A stretch of 7,841 bases of DNA from Prevotellaceae bacterium (GTDB lineage Bacteria > Bacteroidota > Bacteroidia > Bacteroidales > UBA932), in NCBI GenBank assembly GCA_031259935.1, contig JAIRKV010000006.1:1-7841 (forward strand), read 5' to 3'. Below are positions 1 through 7,086 of the stretch, in pieces; the stretch's first letter is position 1; each line of letters begins with the position of its first letter. The notes under the pieces were generated by a model that saw only the letters and a list, made by a program, of their open reading frames with translations, did not search any database and was not told where the DNA came from. Both the position numbers and the translations under genes were made by a program.

Positions 1-1369
1 TGCGCGACTGCTAATGTCGGTCAAAACTGTTAATTTTTCATACATACAGCAAGGCGCAACAACCTTACCCGGATTTAAGGGAGAATCTAAATTTTTGGGA
101 ATGAGCACTTTCAACGGCAATCTGTCGCCGGGCTGGAAATTCATATTGGGCGACCAGTCGCTTGATTTTGTTGATGTAGCTCGACAAAATCACTGGCTTA
201 CAACAGACACAACTTTCTTCAACCCCTATCTTCTGTCGCAAACGCGAAGTTTCTCATATAACGCACGAGTAGAACCGATTAAAGATTTAAATATAGAAAT
301 TACAGGGCGACGTCAAAAAATGACAAGTCATGTACGTTACAGCGTTGTTGATGCCGGCGGACTTGGAACAGAAACAGGAAACTTCAACATTTCTGTAATA
401 TCAATAGGTTCGGCATTTGAAAACCCGACAGCAGAAAACAAGTACAAATCACAAGCTTTCGAGAAATTTTTGTCCGTACGCAAAGAAGTTGCATGGAACT
501 TGGCAAACAACAGATTGAGACGGGCGAAAACTCTGCCCTACGACCCGGGAACAGGAGAATATCCTTCCGGATACAGCGAATTTTCACAGGAAGTTTTGAT
601 AAATTCATTCTTGTCGGCTTATGCAAATGTTTCAAATTCAAAATTCACCGATTTCATCAAAATACCTTTGCCCAACTGGAATATTCAGTATACAGGCTTG
701 GCGCGTTTGAACAGTTTGAAAAAATATTTATTAAGCGCAACAATTATACATTCGTATAATTCAATATATTCGATAAATTCGTTTTCGTCGAACCAGTTCT
801 ACGATCAGGAAGAAGATGGACTGAGCTATGTTCGCAATACATTGAATGATGATTTTATCGCATATCGCGAAATGACAAATGTGTCGATACGCGAAACAAT
901 GAATCCTCTGTTTAAAATTGATTTGAGTTTCAAAAACATGCTGCTTACCAACTTTGAAATAAGCCGCACACGCACAGTATCGCTCAGCCTGTCGAATAAT
1001 CAGATTACCGAAGCTCGCACTATGCAATACGTTTTTGGCGCAGGATACATGTTTCAGAATCTTCCGCAAGTATTTAATTTCGGAGCTTTGACAGGACGAA
1101 ATCAGACATCAACATTGCGTTTGAAAGGCGATTTTTCGATTCGTGAAGATTTGAACATCATTCGCAAACTCGACCAGAACGACATATACAGCCAAATCGG
1201 CGATGGTCGCAAAGTTGTGTCATTTACCGCTACGGCAGATTATGCAATAGGCGATAAGGTAAATATACGCCTGTTTTTTGAACGTCAGTTGAACGAACCT
1301 TACGTATCGTCAATAGCAACAACAAACACATCTTTCGGATTCAGTCTGCGGTTTGTACTCGCACAATGA
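1..1369 (+). CDS. sprA: Cell surface protein SprA, C-terminal part (5' end outside window)
   Basis: This is the C-terminal part, about 455 residues, of the very large outer-membrane beta-barrel that forms the type IX secretion translocon (SprA in Flavobacterium, Sov in Porphyromonas). Family members are usually well over 2000 residues, so only the last fifth or so is present. The frame is open from base 2 with no stop, so the ATG at 14 is internal and not the start. Recognition rests on the sequence TTLPGF...KFLGM just after the edge, followed by a PGWKFILGDQ segment at about residues 39-48 from that ATG. After these come alternating polar/aromatic barrel strands rich in N, S, F and Y, and the protein ends in a beta-strand with a terminal aromatic pattern (FGFSLRF). 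It acts in the outer membrane as the conduit for proteins carrying a type IX C-terminal signal. It converges on rocD, and no promoter is visible because the start lies outside. Identification is by remembered family pattern, not by a search. Confidence 0.88.
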   Translation, partial: ARLLMSVKTVNFSYIQQGATTLPGFKGESKFLGMSTFNGNLSPGWKFILGDQSLDFVDVARQNHWLTTDTTFFNPYLLSQTRSFSYNARVEPIKDLNIEITGRRQKMTSHVRYSVVDAGGLGTETGNFNISVISIGSAFENPTAENKYKSQAFEKFLSVRKEVAWNLANNRLRRAKTLPYDPGTGEYPSGYSEFSQEVLINSFLSAYANVSNSKFTDFIKIPLPNWNIQYTGLARLNSLKKYLLSATIIHSYNSIYSINSFSSNQFYDQEEDGLSYVRNTLNDDFIAYREMTNVSIRETMNPLFKIDLSFKNMLLTNFEISRTRTVSLSLSNNQITEARTMQYVFGAGYMFQNLPQVFNFGALTGRNQTSTLRLKGDFSIREDLNIIRKLDQNDIYSQIGDGRKVVSFTATADYAIGDKVNIRLFFERQLNEPYVSSIATTNTSFGFSLRFVLAQ

Positions 1370-1385
1370 GAAGATTAATAATCAA

Positions 1386-1402
1386 TTGCTCCTCGCAAGG
1401 AC
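1386..1402 (-). repeat. Partial inverted copy of the palindromic repeat
   Basis: On the minus strand this reads GTCCTTGCGAGGAGCAA. Its first ten bases are identical to 1476-1485, so 1393-1402 and 1476-1485 form a perfect 10-bp inverted repeat with a 73-base loop. It looks like half of a related element in opposite orientation. The GCAAGGAC at 1395-1402 is followed by an ATTTAAAGATTT stretch, much as GCAAGGAC at 1501-1508 is followed by ATTTAACGATTT, which supports common origin. Confidence 0.5.
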
Positions 1403-1457
1403 ACATTTAAAGATTTTAAAATTTAAAGATTTAAAATTTAAGGAATAATATAGAGGT

Positions 1458-1508
1458 AAAACAGAAAAATAAAGCGTCCTTGCGAACTGCGAAGCAGGAA
1501 GCAAGGAC
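1458..1508 (-). repeat. Palindrome plus T-tract unit, copy 1; likely rocD terminator
   Basis: The unit joins AAAACAGAAAAATAAA (1458-1473) to a perfect hairpin at 1476-1508. The outer stem is GTCCTTGC/GCAAGGAC (1476-1483 with 1501-1508), then a symmetric GAA/GAA internal loop, an inner stem CTGC/GCAG (1487-1490 with 1494-1497) and a GAA loop. Read on the minus strand, the hairpin is followed within two bases by TTTATTTTTCTGTTTT, the classic layout of an intrinsic terminator for leftward transcription. Only the leftward genes (rocD and its upstream partners) would be stopped this way; read rightward from sprA there is no comparable U tract. The palindrome is built like the short dispersed palindromes common in bacterial intergenic regions. 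Confidence 0.65.
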
Positions 1509-1578
1509 ATTTAACGATTTAAAGAACAAAAAAAATCATGTAAATTCATGTAATTCGTGGACTGACTTGATTTATGAA

Positions 1579-1629
1579 AAAACAGAAAAATAAAAGGTTA
1601 TTGTAAACTGCGAAGCAGTGAAGCAAGCC
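1579..1629 (-). repeat. Palindrome plus T-tract unit, copy 2 (diverged)
   Basis: This is a second copy, exactly 121 bp from the first. The same 16-mer AAAACAGAAAAATAAA lies at 1579-1594, and the same core CTGCGAAGCAG lies 29 bp from the 16-mer's start in both copies. The outer stem has decayed but the inner stem is extended to ACTGC-GAA-GCAGT (1607-1619). On the minus strand it is followed about 11 bases later by CCTTTTATTTTTCTGTTTTTT, so it may be the first terminator met by rocD transcripts, about 65 bp past the rocD stop. Flanks 1581-1597 and 1628-1639 are also loosely complementary and could lengthen the stem. Confidence 0.55.
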
Positions 1630-1683
1630 TTATTCTGTTAATTTTGCAATAAATCATGTTCGCAGGAAATGGCTAATCGGAAT

Positions 1684-2907
1684 TTACATGTTTTCAACTT
1701 TGATTATTGCTGTTTTAATTCGTTCAATTGCATCCATCAATTCATTTTCATTAATAATCAACGGAGGCGCAAAGCGAATAATGTGTTCGTGCGTTGGTTT
1801 TGCCAGCACGCCTTCATCGCGCATTGCAATACATACATCCCATGCTGTTTTTCTGTTTAAAGGTTTTATTATTACAGCATTCAGCAATCCTTTGCCTCGC
1901 ACAAGTTCAATCATTTTAGACTTGAACGAGCATATTTCTCTGCGAAATATTTCACCCATTTTTTTTGCATTTTCTACGAGATTTTCGTCTTTGACAATTT
2001 GCAAAGCCTCGATAGCAACTTTGCATCCGAGAGGATTTCCGCCAAAAGTAGAACCGTGTTCTCCGGGTTTTATTGTAAGCATTATTTCATCGTTGGCAAG
2101 AGCGGCTGACACCGGAAAAACGCCGCCTGATATTGCTTTTCCGAGAATAAGAATATCAGGACGAACGGTTTCGTGGTCGCATGCAAGCATTTTTCCCGTG
2201 CGCCCAATGCCTGTTTGAACTTCATCGGCAATAAACAGAACATTATGCTGTTTGCACAAATCGTAACATTTTTTCAAATAACCATCATCAGGCACATAAA
2301 CGCCTGCTTCGCCCTGAATTGGTTCGACCAAAAAAGCGGCTGTATTTTTTCCATAAATTTCAAGCGTTTTACGCAATTCGTCAACGCTGTTATATGCTAT
2401 TTTTATAAATCCGGGCGTAAAAGGTCCGTAGTTTTTATATGAATCAGGATCGGTTGACATCGAAACAACGGTAATTGTACGACCGTGGAAATTTCCGCAG
2501 CAAACTATTATCAATGCCTGATTTTCGGCAATTCCTTTATTTACGTAACCCCAGCGGCGTGCAAGTTTCAGCGCTGTTTCGTCGGCTTCGGCGCCTGTGT
2601 TCATCGGTAATATTTTGTCGTATCCGAAATATTTGCAAATGTATTCTTCGTATTCGCCCAAAACATTGTTGTAGAAGGCGCGGGATGTCAATGTAAGTTT
2701 GTCGGCTTGCTTTTTTAAAATTTCTATTATTCTCGGATGACAATGTCCCTGATTTACTGCCGAATAAGCCGAAAGAAAATCATAATAGCGTTTTCCATCA
2801 ACTCCCCATAAAAAAATTCCTTTTCCTTTTTCCAAAACCACAGGCAGCGGATGATAATTATGCGCTCCGTATTTTTCTTCACGTTCGATATAAAAATTTT
2901 CAGTCAT
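1684..2907 (-). CDS. rocD: Ornithine aminotransferase (ornithine--oxo-acid transaminase)
   Basis: This cytosolic, PLP-dependent class III aminotransferase moves the delta-amino group of ornithine to 2-oxoglutarate, giving glutamate semialdehyde (in equilibrium with pyrroline-5-carboxylate) and glutamate. At 407 residues it is full length for the family. The ornithine-specific N-terminal block is intact: [17 protein letters not shown] (about 42-58, with the substrate tyrosine Y48) and SRAFYNN (75-81, Y79). Other landmarks are [13 protein letters not shown] (105-117), NFHGRT (139-144, R143), QGEAGV (198-203, E200), DEVQTG (228-233, PLP-ring aspartate D228), [10 protein letters not shown] (253-262, Schiff-base lysine K257) and GSTFGGNPL (285-293). 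Retention of both tyrosines favours ornithine over acetylornithine or GABA aminotransferases. It lies 33 bp after ctlX on the same strand with no separate promoter evident, so the two are probably co-transcribed. No Shine-Dalgarno is visible before the ATG, as usual in Bacteroidota. Confidence 0.95.
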   Translation of the reverse strand: MTENFYIEREEKYGAHNYHPLPVVLEKGKGIFLWGVDGKRYYDFLSAYSAVNQGHCHPRIIEILKKQADKLTLTSRAFYNNVLGEYEEYICKYFGYDKILPMNTGAEADETALKLARRWGYVNKGIAENQALIIVCCGNFHGRTITVVSMSTDPDSYKNYGPFTPGFIKIAYNSVDELRKTLEIYGKNTAAFLVEPIQGEAGVYVPDDGYLKKCYDLCKQHNVLFIADEVQTGIGRTGKMLACDHETVRPDILILGKAISGGVFPVSAALANDEIMLTIKPGEHGSTFGGNPLGCKVAIEALQIVKDENLVENAKKMGEIFRREICSFKSKMIELVRGKGLLNAVIIKPLNRKTAWDVCIAMRDEGVLAKPTHEHIIRFAPPLIINENELMDAIERIKTAIIKVENM

Positions 2908-2940
2908 ATTTATATAATTTTTTATTTGTATTAATTAATT

Positions 2941-3864
2941 TTATTCACATTTCTTTTCAAAAAAAATTTCAGCCAGCATGCAGCGCAAACTTCCGCCTCC
3001 CGCTGTTTCGATGGTTTTAATATCCGAATGTAAAATACTATTGTAGTGTTCAATTTTTTTTATTTGTTCGAGATTTAACGATTCGTATGCCTGCGACGAC
3101 ATTGCTAAAAGATTTTCGCCATCGCTGTTTGAAATTTGCAACATGTTTCCTGCAAAATGTTGCATTTGCTCAACGCTTATTTCAATAATTTCTTTGTTTG
3201 TGGCAAACAGATTTTTTATGGTATTTTTCAATTCGCGGCGGTCTGTAATTGATTTTGTGCAAATTATCGCATATTTATCGGCAACGGATAACATAACGTT
3301 GGTATGATAAATTTCCCTGTCGGCAAACATTGCATTAAAGCAGCATTTTTTGAATTTAAGATTTTCGCAAAAGTCGTCGAGAATTTCTTCGCTGGTTCGT
3401 GGCGACAAACATGCGTAAGCGATTCTGTTTATTCTGTCCAAAACTATGCTTCCCGTGCCTTCGAGGAATTTGTTTTGCTGTTCGTAATGCGTAAAATCGA
3501 AAATATTTTTTACATCAAAACTGTTTTTCAGCATGTTGATAATATTGTCTTTGCGTTCCAATCTTCTGTTTTCGGCAAACATCGGATACAAACACAAACT
3601 GCCATCGCTGTGAGTTGAAAACCAGTTATTCGGAAAAATAGAATCGGGAAGTTGCGATTGCGGTTCATCGTCTACAACTATAGGATTTACTTTGGCCGCA
3701 ATTAAAGTTTCTACAAGTCTGTCAAATTCTTCCAGAGCTTTTTTTTGTAATTCACGGTTTTTGGTTTTTGTCTGAAACGCATTATTTACTGCTGTTTGCG
3801 CATTAAATCCGAAATTTGTCGGTCGCACCAGCAGCAAGGTATTTGTTGATTGAGTTGTTGTCAT
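2941..3864 (-). CDS. ctlX: Citrulline-utilisation hydrolase CtlX (amidinotransferase/deiminase fold)
   Basis: This is a 307-residue member of the guanidine-modifying superfamily (arginine deiminase, dimethylarginine hydrolase, amidinotransferases), of the type annotated CtlX or simply 'amidinotransferase' in Bacteroidota. The propeller-fold active-site elements are in order: PDSIFPNNW (73-81, with D74), FLEGTGS (133-139, with E135), IYHTNVML (185-192, general-base H187) and, near the C-terminus, AGGGSLRCMLAE (288-299, nucleophile C295). The N-terminal TLLLVRPTNFGFN is also typical. There is no signal peptide, so it should act in the cytosol. Pairing with rocD 33 bp downstream suggests that its product is ornithine, as expected if citrulline is the substrate. 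The residues above show a hydrolase or deiminase fold but do not by themselves settle the substrate; an arginine- or dimethylarginine-type activity remains possible. A good promoter lies 32 bp upstream. Confidence 0.85.
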   Translation of the reverse strand: MTTTQSTNTLLLVRPTNFGFNAQTAVNNAFQTKTKNRELQKKALEEFDRLVETLIAAKVNPIVVDDEPQSQLPDSIFPNNWFSTHSDGSLCLYPMFAENRRLERKDNIINMLKNSFDVKNIFDFTHYEQQNKFLEGTGSIVLDRINRIAYACLSPRTSEEILDDFCENLKFKKCCFNAMFADREIYHTNVMLSVADKYAIICTKSITDRRELKNTIKNLFATNKEIIEISVEQMQHFAGNMLQISNSDGENLLAMSSQAYESLNLEQIKKIEHYNSILHSDIKTIETAGGGSLRCMLAEIFFEKKCE

Positions 3865-3895
3865 TTTTTTAAAATTAAAAGTTTATACATTTATG

Positions 3896-3925
3896 CAAAG
3901 ATATTATTAAATTGTCGGATTACAA
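3896..3925 (-). promoter_or_regulatory. Bacteroidota-type promoter for ctlX-rocD
   Basis: On the minus strand TTG (3925-3923) is followed after 19 bases by TATCTTTG (3903-3896), a full match to the TAnnTTTG -7 box of the Bacteroidota primary sigma factor with accepted spacing to the -33 TTG. Transcription would begin around 3888-3892, giving a 5' leader of roughly 25 bases before the ctlX ATG. The 161-bp gap 3865-4025 shows no other clear element and no obvious terminator for the upstream U32 gene. Confidence 0.6.
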
Positions 3926-4025
3926 CACAAACGGATAAAAATTCCAATAAAATTTACAGAGAAAAGTTATTAATCATTGTCGAAATACAAATTTATTTAC
4001 GCAGTTTGCAAATTATTCAGTGTCA

Positions 4026-5822
4026 TTAATCCTTTAAAATTTTCATTTCACACTTTTTGCAATCGAATGAAACTCTTAGTTTTTGCTTATTATTCAGTAA
4101 AAATAAATCTTCGTTATGTCCGTGTTTGCACAGTCCCAATTCGTAACGAATACAGTATTTGTTGAACATTAAAACTTTATTTTCTGCTGAATTTTCGATT
4201 TCAAAAGCATTTTGTATTTTTTCGACTCCATGCCGTTTATAAAATGCAACCGACAGCGAATTTGCAATATTCGAAGTATAATCAAGATTAGTTTTATTTA
4301 AAGGAATATTGTTTTTCACAATTTTTGACTGTTTTCGACAATAATTTTTTTCCCGTTCAACAAGCAGCAGTTCAACAATTTTGCGTCTCCATTCGTTTAT
4401 TGCAGATATTTTATAAAACAGTATTTGACTGCTGCAAATTTCCACATTAAAGGAAAAAATGCCGTCGGTTTTTGAAAGGTTTTTGATTATGCTGTTCATG
4501 GCTAATTCGGTATTTTGGGCAATATCGCCGATTTGCGAAATTTCGAGTATTGCCGAATTTTTATCTTCGTCTGTAGCCAGCAAAATTATTTTTTCTTCGG
4601 TGCTCGTAAATTTTATTGTCGCTTTAATTTTTCGAAATGCCGTTTTTTGTTTCATCGATTTTTCAAACAGTTGATTATAACTTCTGAATATTATGATTTC
4701 GGGTTTTAAATTTGCCATTGATACAGGAAAAATTTTTTCTCCGACAATCGTATTTATTCGCGTGCCGCAAAGGTTGCTGTATTTATCGAAAAAGCAAATG
4801 CCATCGCCGTTTTGCAAGAATTTTTCACTGTCGATAACAAAATAATTTTGAGCGGTATATTTTATTTTTCCGATTTCTTCTCCAATTGATTTTGCGGTAT
4901 TTAACGATGCTGTTTTTTTACGGTTACCATCAATAAAATAATTTGTAAAACCGCGCGAAAACGACAAATTCACATTAGGCTCAAACATCAATGCTGTTGA
5001 GCCTGATGATGATTTTTCATAATCGGGATTTGTATTCAAAAATTCATCCAGACGCTTGCGATAGTACGCAACAGCATTTTTCACGTAACTTGCATCTTTA
5101 AGCCGTCCTTCTATTTTAAATGATGAAATTCCCGCTTTAATCAAATCATCCAAATGCACCGACAGATTCAAATCTTTCAACGAGAGCAAATGTTTGTTTT
5201 TTGCAATTATTTTTCCGCTTTTGTCCATCAAATCATAAGCAGAACGACAAGGTTGAGCGCAGCATCCGCGATTTGCGCTGCGTCCGGTAAGCGCACAACT
5301 TAAATAACACTGTCCGCTGTAACTTACACAAAGTGAGCCGTGAACAAAAAATTCCAAATCTACGGTTGTGTTTTTTGCTATTTCTGTAATCTGTTTTAAC
5401 GACAGTTCGCGCGCCAGAATAATCCTTTCAAACCCGACATTCTCAAAAAATTTCACCTGTTCCGGTGTTTGACTGTTTGCCTGTGTTGATGCAAAAAGCG
5501 GAATTGGCGGCAAATCCATTTCGAGCAACGACATGTCTTGAATTATCAAAGCATCGCAGCCGGCATTGCAAACATCAACGGCAAGTTGTTGAGCCTGTTC
5601 AAGTTCGCTTTCATAAAAAACGGTATTTTCGGTTACATAAACTTTTGCATAATATCTATGTGCGTATTTCACCAGTTTTTCGATATTTTCAATAGAATTT
5701 GAGGCTGATTCTCTTGCTCCGAACCGACTTGCTCCAATGTAAACAGCATCGGCGCCGTGGTCGATTGCCATCTTTCCCAGTTCAAGATTTTTTGCAGGTG
5801 CAAGAAGTTCTAATTTTCGCAT
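4026..5822 (-). CDS. U32 family protein, RlhA-like (23S rRNA C2501 hydroxylase type)
   Basis: This 598-residue protein belongs to the family long labelled 'peptidase U32/collagenase'. Characterised E. coli relatives are RNA hydroxylases: RlhA (long, rRNA) and TrhP (shorter, tRNA). The N-terminal barrel starts with MRKLELLAPAKNLE and AVYIGASRFGAR (26-37). The U32 signature E-x-F-x2-G-S-L-C-x4-G-x-C-x-L-S is exact at 157-175, and nearby cysteines (C165, C172, C176, C187, C188, C192) could hold a metal or iron-sulfur site. FKIEGRLK is at 235-242. The poorly conserved region at about 380-500 matches the place of the extra domain in long U32 proteins. The C-terminus adds a second cysteine group (C557, C565, C588, C591) in the form KYCIRYELGLC...SFDCKKCEM. 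Length is nearer RlhA (about 650) than TrhP (about 450), hence the call, but the rRNA target is inferred. It lies 76 bp after the TPR gene on the same strand, with a hairpin between. Confidence 0.82.
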   Translation of the reverse strand: MRKLELLAPAKNLELGKMAIDHGADAVYIGASRFGARESASNSIENIEKLVKYAHRYYAKVYVTENTVFYESELEQAQQLAVDVCNAGCDALIIQDMSLLEMDLPPIPLFASTQANSQTPEQVKFFENVGFERIILARELSLKQITEIAKNTTVDLEFFVHGSLCVSYSGQCYLSCALTGRSANRGCCAQPCRSAYDLMDKSGKIIAKNKHLLSLKDLNLSVHLDDLIKAGISSFKIEGRLKDASYVKNAVAYYRKRLDEFLNTNPDYEKSSSGSTALMFEPNVNLSFSRGFTNYFIDGNRKKTASLNTAKSIGEEIGKIKYTAQNYFVIDSEKFLQNGDGICFFDKYSNLCGTRINTIVGEKIFPVSMANLKPEIIIFRSYNQLFEKSMKQKTAFRKIKATIKFTSTEEKIILLATDEDKNSAILEISQIGDIAQNTELAMNSIIKNLSKTDGIFSFNVEICSSQILFYKISAINEWRRKIVELLLVEREKNYCRKQSKIVKNNIPLNKTNLDYTSNIANSLSVAFYKRHGVEKIQNAFEIENSAENKVLMFNKYCIRYELGLCKHGHNEDLFLLNNKQKLRVSFDCKKCEMKILKD

Positions 5823-5835
5823 TTGCCGAATTAAG

Positions 5836-5860
5836 AAACCTCATAAAAATTATGAGGTTT
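5836..5860 (-). terminator. Perfect hairpin between TPR gene and U32 gene
   Basis: AAACCTCATAA (5836-5846) and TTATGAGGTTT (5850-5860) form a perfect 11-bp stem with a 3-base loop. It lies 38 bp past the stop of the TPR gene and ends 13 bp before the U32 ATG. It may terminate the TPR transcript, but after the stem the leftward transcript reads CTTAATTC, so there is no real U tract beyond the stem's own TTT. The alternative is a leader hairpin limiting read-through or translation of the U32 gene. Confidence 0.45.
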
Positions 5861-5898
5861 CAATGAAAAAATTTAAATTAACAAATTTGAAAAATGAT

Positions 5899-6744
5899 TT
5901 ATTTACAAACAATTTTCATCTGTGCCTGCGCATTAGCGCTAAGTTTAGGATCATTTACTTTTTTATAATTTTGACAGGCTTTGGCATTGTTACCGCTTTG
6001 CTGATATGCAACAGCCAGATAATAATAAGCCTGTGCAGATTCTTTCAATGCAACGCATTTTTCCAATGCATCAACAGCATTTTTATACTGTTTAAGCTGC
6101 GAATAAGATACGCCGAGTATTAAATAAGCGCTTTCGCTTTCGGGATTATATTCGGTTGCCTGTTTCGATTTTTCAACAGCAGTTTTATACTCTTTTGCTT
6201 TTTGTGCAGTCTGCGCTTCTTTCAAATATGTTGCTGCTATATATTTATTTATTTTATCAATTGCTTCGTTATTGCCTGTTTTGGTAATAGTTTCAACTGC
6301 TTTGGCAAATTCTCCATTTTTGGCATAATTGTTAGCCTGAACAGAATATACCGCATTGATTTTGTCGCTTACGCTTTCTTTGGTAATTTCGGTATTTCCG
6401 TATTTTTCGGCTGCCGCAAGCGATTTATTAAAATATTCGACAGCGTCATCATATTTTCCTTCGCTTGCCAGCGAACCTGCAATAGCCGAATATGAAAACG
6501 GAATCATATTTTTGCAGTTTGTTTTTATTCCCTCAACGGTTTCGGCTGCATCTTCGTCAGTAATTGAAATTGCAGCGGCGCAGGCAGCTTCCAAATCGAC
6601 TATAGCCTGTTGATAATTTTCTGCCTTGAATGCTTCACTTCCTTTGTTAAACTGTTCAATAACAGCGTTAATGTCTTGAGCTTTTGCTCCAAACGAGATT
6701 ACCAGTGCAAATAATGGTAATAATAAAAATTTCACTTGTTTCAT
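5899..6744 (-). CDS. Exported tetratricopeptide-repeat protein
   Basis: This 281-residue protein starts with a clear Sec signal peptide: MKQVK, then a hydrophobic stretch (6-19), then a signal-peptidase I site after AKA at about residue 22, leaving a mature N-terminal Gln. The mature part is alpha-helical with TPR-like pairs: about 28-60 (FNKGSEAFKAENYQQAIVDLE), 83-115 (GKYDDAVEYFNKSLAAAEKYG), 133-153, 170-203 (AKEYKTAVEKSKQATEYNPES), 205-235 (AYLILGVSYSQLKQYKNAVDALEKC) and 238-265. It has no lipobox cysteine and no type IX C-terminal domain, so a soluble periplasmic location is most likely. Five cysteines (55, 77, 230, 257, 280) remain in the mature protein. TPR proteins of this kind are usually scaffolds, and no specific partner is suggested by the neighbours. 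I do not recognise a named family beyond TPR. Confidence 0.85.
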   Translation of the reverse strand: MKQVKFLLLPLFALVISFGAKAQDINAVIEQFNKGSEAFKAENYQQAIVDLEAACAAAISITDEDAAETVEGIKTNCKNMIPFSYSAIAGSLASEGKYDDAVEYFNKSLAAAEKYGNTEITKESVSDKINAVYSVQANNYAKNGEFAKAVETITKTGNNEAIDKINKYIAATYLKEAQTAQKAKEYKTAVEKSKQATEYNPESESAYLILGVSYSQLKQYKNAVDALEKCVALKESAQAYYYLAVAYQQSGNNAKACQNYKKVNDPKLSANAQAQMKIVCK

Positions 6745-7086
6745 TTTTATACTTGTTTAATTAATTATATTTTAATTGCAATATTACAAATTTTATACCA
6801 AACTGCAAAACACATAATATGACTTCATTCCGTTTTTTGTACATAATATATTAATATTAAGATATTTATGTTGAAATAAAAATATTTTAAAAGTGAAAGA
6901 AATTTAAAAATATCTGTGATTTTCGGACTGAAAAATTATAAAAATCCTTGTATGTCTTTAACTGTAAATTAAACTTAGAAACTGCTTAAATTTAACAAAA
7001 TTTACACATAAATAACTATCAATCAGAGTATTATCTGAAATTTATTTTGTAACTTTATGATTATTAATAATATAAACTATAAAACA
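6745..7086. other. AT-rich intergenic region, no gene seen
   Basis: These 342 bp, visibly much richer in A+T than the genes, separate the leftward TPR gene from the rightward IS debris. Only very short open frames occur. The part near 6779-6808 holds a weak promoter for the TPR gene. A possible left end of the first IS remnant is TTAGAAACTGCTTAAATTTA at 6975-6994. It starts with TTAG, a YTAR-type target as used by some IS5 relatives, but no matching right end is in the window, so this is only a suggestion. Confidence 0.5.
6779..6808 (-). promoter_or_regulatory. Weak candidate promoter for the TPR gene
   Basis: On the minus strand TTTTG, with its TTG at 6808-6806, is followed after 19 bases by TAATATTG (6786-6779), one base off the TAnnTTTG consensus. 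The resulting leader before the ATG at 6744 would be about 28 bases, similar to that of ctlX. The surrounding sequence is very AT-rich, so chance matches are likely. Confidence 0.3.

Larger units (their letters stand above)
1370..1683. other. Convergent intergenic region with repeats, no gene
   Basis: This 314-bp gap between the ends of sprA and rocD has no convincing coding sequence. It holds two copies of a palindrome/T-tract unit (1458-1508 and 1579-1629), a partial inverted copy (1386-1402), and a 16-bp-period AT repeat in which the same 12-mer ATTTAAAGATTT occurs at 1405-1416 and 1421-1432. A variant of that 12-mer follows the first palindrome at 1509-1520. A further stretch at 1536-1560 contains ATTCATGTAATTCGTGG, which resembles intergenic repeat debris I have seen in Bacteroidota genomes; that last point is from memory only. 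Confidence 0.7.

Noticed and set aside
761..1069. 102-residue open frame on the - strand inside sprA
   Set aside because: The opposite strand has a clear SprA translation across the same bases, and the minus-strand frame shows no family motif or promoter.
1404..1525. Short AT-rich repeats considered as a CRISPR array or iterons
   Set aside because: The repeat is only 12 bp with a 16-bp period and about two exact copies, and there are no unique spacers or cas genes. It looks like low-complexity intergenic DNA.
1688..2218. 176-residue open frame on the + strand
   Set aside because: It lies wholly antisense to rocD, whose product is full length with all catalytic residues. The translation has no recognisable motif and the frame is a by-product of rocD codon usage.
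6202..6613. Two + strand open frames opposite the TPR gene, one with hydrophobic stretches
   Set aside because: The apparent hydrophobic and Ser/Ala-rich composition is the antisense image of the Lys/Glu/Ala-rich TPR helices. The TPR protein with its signal peptide explains the region fully.
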